Source: CAYMUB01 sp964393545 (lineage in GTDB: Bacteria; Patescibacteriota; Microgenomatia; Daviesbacterales; UBA10151). From it: 45,131 bases of DNA. The stretch is taken from NCBI GenBank assembly GCA_964393545.1, contig CAYMUB010000032.1, forward strand, positions 1-45,131. Direction: 5' to 3'. The notes below the pieces were generated by a model. The model was not told the origin of the DNA and made no database searches. It saw only the letters and a list, made by a program, of their open reading frames with translations. Numbering within the stretch: position 1 is the stretch's first letter; every line of letters begins with the position of its first letter. The translations under genes were made by a program, and so were the position numbers. Below, piece after piece: positions 40,038 through 45,131 of this stretch.

Positions 40038-40271
40038 TTATTTAACGCCTTTAGACAGTCTTGACTTTAATCTGGCTGCTTTATTAGGATGAATTAATTT
40101 TACTTTAACTGCTTTATCCAAAGCAGAATATGCAGCTTGTAAATCTTTAGAGGATTTACTTATGCGACTTTTTTTAATTAAAGATTTTAAGTTTGACTCT
40201 CTTTTTTTGTTACGAGCGGTTCTTGTTTTATCTTTCCTAACTTTTTTAATTGCTGATTTAATCAGAGGCAT
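40038..40271 (-). CDS. rpsT: 30S ribosomal protein S20
   Basis: S20 is a primary 16S rRNA-binding protein of the small subunit. The 77-residue product begins MPLIKSAIKKVRKDKTRTAR and is strongly basic and helical, with the typical SALDKAVKVKLIHPNKAAR LKSRL ending. I start it at ATG 40271; the frame is open to 40409, but the extra residues are unlike S20 and overlap murJ on the other strand. A TATGAT box (40287-40292, minus strand) gives a leader of about 9 nt. Confidence 0.95.
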   Translation of the reverse strand: MPLIKSAIKKVRKDKTRTARNKKRESNLKSLIKKSRISKSSKDLQAAYSALDKAVKVKLIHPNKAARLKSRLSKGVK

Positions 40272-40335
40272 ATTGGGTGGTATGGTATCATAGCCCCTAC
40301 CCATTTTACAAGTTAGAGTGCTACTATTATAAAAT

Positions 40336-41970
40336 ATGGTTAAAAATTTATTTTCACTTTTATATTCAAGACAAACTTCAATTCTGTCTGGAGCAGCCAT
40401 CATTGCCACAACATTAATGTTTTCAAAAGTCTTAGGTTTAATCCGCGACCGTTTACTGGCTCATGTTTTTTCACCAGATAAGATAGATATTTTTTGGGCT
40501 GCTTTCAGGTTGCCGGATCTAATTTTTCAAATAGTTATTCTAGGTGCCTTATCAGTGGCTTTTATTCCGGTTTTTACAGAAAGTTTTGAAAATAAAGGCA
40601 AAGATGAAGCATTTGAAATGGCCAGAGCCATACTTAATGTATTTTTGGCAATATTTATCCTGGCCACCATTTTGATTTATTTTTTAGCTTATCCAATAAT
40701 TTCTAATTTCATAGCACCAGGCTTTACTCCAGATAAACAAATTCAAGTTGTTGTTTTAACCAGGATAATTTTGTTTGGTCAAGTTATTTTGGTATTGGGA
40801 TCTTTTTTTATTGGCATTTTGCAATCATTTCAGCGATTTATTATTCCATCTTTATCTCCTGTTTTTTATAACTTAGGAATTATCTTTGGAATTGTTTTTC
40901 TCTCTAAAGATTTTGGGATTATGGGAGCAGCTTTGGGGGTTGTTTTAGGGGCGTTAATGCATGTTTTAATACAACTCCCCTTAATTTGGTCTTTAGGATT
41001 TAGGTTTAAATTTCCTCTTAAATTTTTTCATCCGGGGGTAAAAGAAATAATCCGTCTAATGAGTGTTAGAACTTTAGGTTTGGGTGCAGAACAGATTAAT
41101 GAAACAGTAGGTGTTGCTTTAGCCTCACTTGTTTCAATAGGTTCTGTAACCTATTTAACTTTTGCTCAACATTTGCAGGTGGTGCCAATTGGGCTTTTTG
41201 GTGCAACTTTGGCTCAGGCTGCTTTGCCAATTCTTTCCTACGAAAAAGCCAGAGGGAAAATTGAAGAATTTAAACAAACTCTACTGACAACATTTCACCA
41301 GATTCTTTTCTTAACACTACCTGCAACAGCAATACTTATTGTAATCAGAATACCTGTTGTCAGACTTGTTTTTGGTGCTTCGCAATTTGATTGGAAGGCA
41401 ACGGTATTAACCGGTGCTACTTTAGCATTTCTTTCTGTGGGTTTAGCTGCACAGGCTATTTCTTTACTTTTAGTTAGAGGATTTTATGCTTTAAAAGATA
41501 CCAAAACACCAGTAATTGTTTCTTTAATTGTGGTGGCATTAAATATTATTCTAAGCCTATATTTTATTTTAGTTTTAAAACTAAATGTTTGGAGTATTGG
41601 TCTTGCTAATTCTATTTCTACACTTTTGTCCGGTGTACTGCTTTTTTGGACACTGCATTTTAAGGTAGGTAAGTTTAACTTAAGGGCAGTACTAATTCCA
41701 TTTTCAAAAATGCTGATGGCTACCATCATCATGGGTGTGGCTTTATATATTCCTATAAAACTACTGGATCAAGTAATTTTTGATACCACAAAAACAGTTA
41801 ATCTGCTAGTTTTAACAGGGCTATCTTCTATTTTTGCATTGACTATATATGTTACAGTGGTCTGGTTTTTAAAGGTGAGAGAATTGGATACCTATACCGA
41901 GCTTTTAAAAAAACTGGGCAAGTTTAGAAGTAATATCAAATCTAAAGAAATCCTGCCAGAGACTGTTTAA
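40336..41970 (+). CDS. murJ: Lipid II flippase MurJ (MviN)
   Basis: MurJ moves lipid II across the membrane for peptidoglycan synthesis. The 544 residues form about 14 hydrophobic helices of the MOP superfamily. Typical stretches are TLMFSKVLGLIRDRLLAHVFSP, FWAAFRLPDLIFQI, FIPVFTESFE and the first-half APGFTPDKQIQ, with YFTLAQ-like TYLTFAQHLQVVPIGLFG and GFYALKDTKTPVI in the second half. The conserved arginines in the first helices (R in IRDR) are kept. It is divergent from rpsT and has TACTAT/TATTAT sequences directly before the ATG. It ends 24 bases before lepA, which has its own -10 box. Confidence 0.93.
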   Translation: MVKNLFSLLYSRQTSILSGAAIIATTLMFSKVLGLIRDRLLAHVFSPDKIDIFWAAFRLPDLIFQIVILGALSVAFIPVFTESFENKGKDEAFEMARAILNVFLAIFILATILIYFLAYPIISNFIAPGFTPDKQIQVVVLTRIILFGQVILVLGSFFIGILQSFQRFIIPSLSPVFYNLGIIFGIVFLSKDFGIMGAALGVVLGALMHVLIQLPLIWSLGFRFKFPLKFFHPGVKEIIRLMSVRTLGLGAEQINETVGVALASLVSIGSVTYLTFAQHLQVVPIGLFGATLAQAALPILSYEKARGKIEEFKQTLLTTFHQILFLTLPATAILIVIRIPVVRLVFGASQFDWKATVLTGATLAFLSVGLAAQAISLLLVRGFYALKDTKTPVIVSLIVVALNIILSLYFILVLKLNVWSIGLANSISTLLSGVLLFWTLHFKVGKFNLRAVLIPFSKMLMATIIMGVALYIPIKLLDQVIFDTTKTVNLLVLTGLSSIFALTIYVTVVWFLKVRELDTYTELLKKLGKFRSNIKSKEILPETV

Positions 41971-41981
41971 GATCAACCTGA

Positions 41982-41987
41982 TATACT
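41982..41987 (+). promoter_or_regulatory. -10 box of lepA (leaderless type)
   Basis: TATACT, 7 nt before the ATG at 41995, in the 24-bp gap after murJ. Confidence 0.5.
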
Positions 41988-41994
41988 ACTCCCC

Positions 41995-43758
41995 ATGACA
42001 AATATTAGGAATTTTTCCATAATTGCTCACATTGATCATGGAAAATCAACTTTGGCAGACAGACTATTGGAGATTACAGGTACAATACCAAAGGATAAAC
42101 TACAACCACAACTGCTTGATTCCTTAGCTTTAGAGCGGGAACGCGGTATTACAATTAAACTTGCTCCAGTCCGTTTGCTTTATACCCTTAACTCTGAACT
42201 CTATACTTTAAACTTAATCGATACTCCTGGACATGTTGATTTTTCTTATGAGGTATCAAGAGCTTTGGCAGCTGTTGAAGGAGCAATACTTTTAGTAGAT
42301 AGCACCCAAGGAATTCAAGCTCAAACCTTAGCACATGGTTTGGCAGCTTTAGAACAGAATTTAATTTTGATTCCTGTGATTAATAAAATTGATTTGCCAT
42401 CTGCAGATATACAAAATGTTAAAAAACAACTTTCTGATTCTTTTGGATTTACTGATGATGAGATGTTACTGGTTTCTGGCAAAACAGGACAAGGAGTAGA
42501 TAAACTTTTGGAAGCAATTGTGAACAAAATTCCTTCACCTAAACAGGAAGAAACAAGGGCTTTAAGAACACTGATTTTTGATTCTTTTTATGATGCCTTC
42601 AAAGGAGTAATTGCTCAAGTGAGAATTGTTGAAGGGCAAACACCTCCTGTTAATAGTCCTATTTATTTTTTACAAACTAAAGCTCAAGGTCATATTCTAG
42701 AAACTGGATTTTTTGCTCCAAAGTTATCTTTAAATAATGGGTTAAAGAGTGGGGAAATAGGTTATATAGCAACAGGCATCAAAGAGCCAGATAAGGTGCA
42801 AGTTGGAGATACTATCAGTACCTCATTTGATGTTTTACCCTTGTCTGGTTATAAAATGGTTAAACCAATGGTATATGTGGGGCTTTATCCAATTGATCAG
42901 GATGAATTTCATGATATTAAGGAAGCTTTAGAAAAGTTTAGATTAAGTGATCCAGCTTTTACATATGAACTGGAACACTCAACTGCCTTAGGGGCTGGAT
43001 TTAGATGTGGATTTTTAGGCTTGCTTCATGCAGAAGTAGTTCAAGAAAGATTATCAACAGAATTTGGGGCAGATCTTTTAGCCACAGCTCCTTCAGTTGA
43101 ATATATGTTAGGTCAAGATTTGGTTCATAACCCATCAGATTTGCCTCAAGGAGAAGGCCTAAAAGATTTAAAAGAACCATGGGTTAGTTTAAAAATCTTT
43201 GTACCACAACAATTTATTGGATCTGTTATGGAACTAGTTCAAGATAAAAGAGGTAAATTTTTAAACATGCAGCATTTTGGAATACAAGTTGAGTTAATCT
43301 ATGAAATGCCTCTTTCTGAAATGGTGACTGATTTTTATGATAAGTTAAAATCAGTTTCATCTGGATTTGCCTCTTTGGATTGGGAATTTATAGAGTTTAG
43401 AGAAGTCGATGCGGTAAGAGTTGATATTTTGGTGGGAGGAGAAAAGGTGGATGCTTTATCAGTAATTTTAGTCAGACAAAAAGCAGAAGGTGTTGGCAGG
43501 CAAATTGCCTTAAAGTTAAAAGAAGTTTTACCTAGACAAAATTTTGAGGTAGCAATACAAGCATCTATTGGAGGAAAAATAATAGCCCGGGAAACAGTCT
43601 CAGCTTTTAGAAAAGATGTCACAGCCAAATTATATGGTGGGGATAGAACCAGGAAAGATAAACTTTTGGAAAAACAAAAAAAGGGCAAGAAAAAGATGAA
43701 AATGGTAGGACGGGTAGAGATTCCCCAAGAAGCATTTTTAAGTATACTGAAAAGTTAA
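41995..43758 (+). CDS. lepA: Elongation factor 4 (LepA GTPase)
   Basis: LepA is a ribosome-associated translational GTPase that affects elongation and initiation. The 587 residues contain G1 AHIDHGKST (11-19), switch I with LDSLALERERGITIKL, G3 DTPGHVDF, G4 NKIDLP, the EF-G-like domains and the LepA-specific C-terminal domain with ASIGGKIIARETVSAFRKDVTAKLYGGD and RKDKLLEKQKKGKKKMK. In the variable hairpin between switch I and G3, a repeated YTLNSELYTLN is encoded by a short ACTCT/ACTTTAA repeat (42181-42217). The usual spacing of a -10 box 7 nt before the ATG is present. Confidence 0.97.
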   Translation: MTNIRNFSIIAHIDHGKSTLADRLLEITGTIPKDKLQPQLLDSLALERERGITIKLAPVRLLYTLNSELYTLNLIDTPGHVDFSYEVSRALAAVEGAILLVDSTQGIQAQTLAHGLAALEQNLILIPVINKIDLPSADIQNVKKQLSDSFGFTDDEMLLVSGKTGQGVDKLLEAIVNKIPSPKQEETRALRTLIFDSFYDAFKGVIAQVRIVEGQTPPVNSPIYFLQTKAQGHILETGFFAPKLSLNNGLKSGEIGYIATGIKEPDKVQVGDTISTSFDVLPLSGYKMVKPMVYVGLYPIDQDEFHDIKEALEKFRLSDPAFTYELEHSTALGAGFRCGFLGLLHAEVVQERLSTEFGADLLATAPSVEYMLGQDLVHNPSDLPQGEGLKDLKEPWVSLKIFVPQQFIGSVMELVQDKRGKFLNMQHFGIQVELIYEMPLSEMVTDFYDKLKSVSSGFASLDWEFIEFREVDAVRVDILVGGEKVDALSVILVRQKAEGVGRQIALKLKEVLPRQNFEVAIQASIGGKIIARETVSAFRKDVTAKLYGGDRTRKDKLLEKQKKGKKKMKMVGRVEIPQEAFLSILKS

Positions 43759-43922
43759 TATAGTCGCTCGTCTGGGTCAAAAAGCACCTCTCGGCTAGTT
43801 AGTCTTGAATCATTAAGTATTTCTCTAGCCTCATTATGGGAAAAATTGTGATTTAGAGCTACACACAATTTTTCTAATTGCTTTTGTGACTTCAGACTTC
43901 GCTCCTTTAAATAAATTTGCTT
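43755..43922 (-). pseudogene. Fragment of a small protein gene lacking a start codon
   Basis: The minus strand has an open frame of 55 codons that reads KQIYLKERSLKSQKQLEKL through ILNDSRLTSREVLFDPDERLY-stop, with natural protein composition. An in-frame TAA lies directly upstream and no ATG, GTG or TTG is available, so it is either a remnant whose 5' end is lost or starts at a rare codon. It ends against the lepA stop codon and its 5' side runs into the acetyltransferase promoter region. No family is recognised. Confidence 0.3.
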
Positions 43923-43951
43923 TTAAATTTAAACAAGACAATAATAAATCC

Positions 43952-44506
43952 ATGGGTAGTTTGAATATTAAAATTAATGATGATTTGGAGTTAAGGCAGT
44001 TGAGCTTAGGAGATGCGGAAGAGTTGTTTAGACTGACTGATGAAAATAGAAGTTATCTTAGAGAATGGCTGTCTTGGGTTGATAAAAGTCAATCAGTTGA
44101 AGATACTGAAAAATTTATTCAGTTAGGTTTAGAAGAATGGGAAAAAAGGATTGGGGTAGAATTTGGAATTTGGCATAAAGGTAAACCTGCTGGATGTATT
44201 GGTCTCCATGAGTTGAATCAACAAAACCATAAAACTGTAATTGGATATTGGTTAGCTGAAAAATTTCAGGGAAAAGGTATTATGACAGATAGTGTCAAAG
44301 CTTTGATAAATTATCTTTTTGATGAACTTAAATTAAACAGAATAGAAATCCATTGTGCAGTAGGAAATGAGAAAAGTTGTGCTATTCCTGAGAGATTAGG
44401 GTTTACTAACGAAGGAGTGATGAGAGAGGCAGAATGGCTAAATGATCATTATGTTGATTGGAATTTATATGCCCTGCTAGCAAGTGATTGGAATAAATCC
44501 TCTTGA
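43952..44506 (+). CDS. GNAT acetyltransferase, RimJ/RimL type
   Basis: The 184-residue protein fits the ribosomal-protein N-acetyltransferase-like branch (RimL/YdaF): LELRQLSLGDAEELFRLTDE at the start, IGYWLAEKFQGKGIMTDSV as the acetyl-CoA-binding motif A (Q/RxxGxG/A), and IEIHCAVGNEKSCAIPERLGF then EGVMREAEWLNDHYVDWNLYALL at the end. These enzymes acetylate protein N-termini or small molecules; the target is unknown. I start at ATG 43952, with an AATAAT box 6 nt upstream; the frame is open to 43886 but without a good start. Confidence 0.88.
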   Translation: MGSLNIKINDDLELRQLSLGDAEELFRLTDENRSYLREWLSWVDKSQSVEDTEKFIQLGLEEWEKRIGVEFGIWHKGKPAGCIGLHELNQQNHKTVIGYWLAEKFQGKGIMTDSVKALINYLFDELKLNRIEIHCAVGNEKSCAIPERLGFTNEGVMREAEWLNDHYVDWNLYALLASDWNKSS

Positions 44507-44514
44507 TAAACTTT

Positions 44515-44543
44515 TTGATTTGTGAGTACACTGGAAGTAGTAT
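44515..44543 (+). promoter_or_regulatory. Promoter of the DUF378 gene
   Basis: TTGATT (44515-44520), a 17-nt spacer and TAGTAT (44538-44543). The expected start near 44550 coincides with the GGGGG of the Shine-Dalgarno, giving a leader of about 16 nt. Confidence 0.6.
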
Positions 44544-44565
44544 TTGAAAGGGGGTGATTTTTTTA

Positions 44566-44778
44566 ATGAAAATGCTTCATATGGTAGCATTTACTCTGCT
44601 TATAATTGGTGGTTTGAATTGGGGTCTTTGGGCTTTATTTAATTTCAATTTGGTAAATACAGTTTTGGGTACTTGGCCATCAGTTGAGAAATTAGTCTAT
44701 ATTTTGGTTGGGGCATCAGCGGTTTATATTGCTGCTACCCACATGACTGATTGTAAAGCTTGTGCTAGTAAAAAGTGA
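44566..44778 (+). CDS. DUF378 family small membrane protein
   Basis: The 70-residue protein matches DUF378: LLIIGGLNWGLWALFNFNLVNTVLG, then KLVYILVGASAVYIAATH, i.e. two membrane helices with the conserved GGLNWGL turn, and a Cys-containing tail (TDCKAC). Its function is unknown. A strong Shine-Dalgarno GGGGGTGAT precedes a T-rich spacer and the ATG at 44566; a second ATG at 44572 is possible. It has its own promoter and is followed by a REP-like element and a strong terminator. Confidence 0.9.
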   Translation: MKMLHMVAFTLLIIGGLNWGLWALFNFNLVNTVLGTWPSVEKLVYILVGASAVYIAATHMTDCKACASKK

Positions 44779-44820
44779 CGCTTTGCGTCATCCTGAGAAG
44801 CCATATAGGCGACGAAGGAT
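44776..44820. repeat. REP-like element after the DUF378 gene
   Basis: TGACGC-TTT-GCGTCA forms a perfect 6-bp stem, followed by an ATCCTGAG...CGAAGGAT inverted pair. It shares style with the palindromes at 18304 and 24272 (GTCAT/GTCAC edges, GC-TTT-GC or CGAAG cores). Confidence 0.6.
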
Positions 44821-44834
44821 CTAGTTATTATATA

Positions 44835-44865
44835 AATCTCGCTCCTTTTGGGGGCGAGATTTTTT
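44835..44865 (+). terminator. Rho-independent terminator after the DUF378 gene
   Basis: AATCTCGCTCC pairs with GGGGCGAGATT (11 bp with one T-G pair, 5-nt loop), followed by a run of six T. It is the strongest terminator in the window. Confidence 0.85.
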
Positions 44866-44867
44866 GG

Positions 44868-44873
44868 TAGAAT
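44868..44873 (+). promoter_or_regulatory. -10 box of the S66 peptidase gene
   Basis: TAGAAT with an extended TGG before it, 6 nt before the ATG at 44880, directly after the terminator. Confidence 0.55.
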
Positions 44874-44879
44874 ACTAGC

Positions 44880-45131
44880 ATGAAGATCATTAAACCACCT
44901 AAATTATCTGTTGGAGACACAATTGGGATTGTTGCTTCATCTTTGCCTCTTTTGCCTTCATTTAAAGAAAACTATGAAAAGGGAAAAAGGGTGATTCAAG
45001 ATTTAGGATTTGCAATTTATGAGGGGGAGACAATTGGGAAAATTAGGTGGTGGACAGCAGGCACCCCAAAAGAAGTAGCTGAGGATATAAATTCCATGTT
45101 TGCTGATAAAAATATTAAAGCCATTATGGCT
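44880..45131 (+). CDS. S66 family LD-carboxypeptidase/MccF-like, 3' truncated by window edge
   Basis: The first 84 residues match the N-terminal half of S66 serine peptidases: PPKLSVGDTIGIVASSLPL, the FKENYEKGKRVIQDLGF helix, TAGTPKEVAEDINSMFAD and NIKAIMA. The family contains LD-carboxypeptidases that trim murein tetrapeptides in the cytoplasm and MccF-type enzymes that cleave aminoacyl-nucleotides. The catalytic Ser lies beyond the window. A TAGAAT box 6 nt before the ATG predicts a leaderless mRNA. Confidence 0.88.
   Translation, partial: MKIIKPPKLSVGDTIGIVASSLPLLPSFKENYEKGKRVIQDLGFAIYEGETIGKIRWWTAGTPKEVAEDINSMFADKNIKAIMA

Noticed and set aside
40272..40409. N-terminal extension of the S20 frame
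   Set aside because: S20 starts at MPLIKSAIKK; the upstream residues are unlike S20, overlap murJ and contain the -10 box.
43335..43688. Antisense 117-codon frame in lepA
   Set aside because: Its composition is that of a lepA shadow, and the sense protein is fully conserved.
1..45131. CRISPR arrays, rRNA and tRNA genes
   Set aside because: No regularly spaced direct repeats were seen, nor any T-arm/acceptor pattern or rRNA-like stretch; this was by eye, so a missed tRNA is possible.
1..45131. UGA recoding as glycine (as in some CPR lineages)
   Set aside because: TGA serves as the stop in the ATGA overlaps of pilO and the 57-residue gene, and conserved proteins show no in-frame TGA.

Overview
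The window reads as a gene-dense, AT-rich segment of a streamlined bacterial genome, most likely a Patescibacteria/CPR member of the Microgenomates type. This is inferred from gene content, not from a marker tree. Pointers are a short methionyl-tRNA synthetase without the C-terminal tRNA-binding domain, a 227-residue triose-phosphate isomerase, PilN/PilO pilus genes, FemAB, LCP, MurB and MurJ envelope genes, and many single-TM anchored proteins. TGA is used as a stop in the ATGA-coupled pilus operon, so the code looks like table 11. I saw no rRNA, tRNA or CRISPR array.

Layout. 1-5.0 kb: the 3' part of a sugar-type solute-binding protein, a divergent squalene/phytoene-synthase-like protein, murB, a winged-helix/nucleotidyltransferase protein and an unknown membrane protein. 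5.1-5.8 kb: an HTH/PIN toxin-antitoxin-like pair behind a consensus promoter. 5.8-7.9 kb: groES-groEL under a CIRCE operator. 7.9-11.4 kb: an accessory block with richer CGN arginine codons, holding a Bro-N gene bracketed by two copies of the GroEL C-terminal coding tail, an ABC exporter and a nucleotidyltransferase broken by one amber codon. 11.4-18.3 kb: envelope genes (PH-domain protein, M23 peptidase, PEGA/SH3 protein, and a GT2 - small membrane protein - WecA-like - UbiA-like operon) and tatD. 18.4-26.8 kb: two small proteins, then sbcD-nudix-sbcC-membrane protein-metG-yfiH on the minus strand, then an M24 peptidase and a LUD protein. 26.8-32.2 kb: methyltransferase, FemAB, SurA-N protein, anchored protein, G5/3D-domain protein and a UvrD-type helicase. 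32.4-37.7 kb: an unknown protein, a thioredoxin split by an intein exactly at its active-site cysteine, an alkyltransferase-like protein, tpiA, an LCP protein and a probable holA. 37.7-40.3 kb: the minus-strand operon pilN-pilO-57 aa protein-FN3/dockerin protein, and rpsT. 40.3-45.1 kb: murJ, lepA, a GNAT acetyltransferase, a DUF378 protein and the 5' part of an S66 peptidase.

How it works together. Envelope building dominates: precursor synthesis (MurB), lipid II flipping (MurJ), bridge formation (FemAB), wall-polymer attachment (LCP), wall hydrolysis (M23, 3D, S66) and polyprenyl-phosphate sugar chemistry (UbiA/WecA/GT2). DNA repair (SbcCD, UvrD, ATL) and protein quality control (GroESL, LepA) make up the rest.

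Two architectural habits run through the window. First, at about 17 gene starts a -10-like hexamer lies only 6-9 nt (mostly 6-7) before the start codon, which predicts leaderless mRNAs; leadered genes such as groES and two small membrane proteins carry Shine-Dalgarno sequences. Second, convergent genes usually overlap at their stop codons, with few terminators. The most unusual single loci are the thioredoxin intein and the Bro-N cassette at the groEL 3' end.
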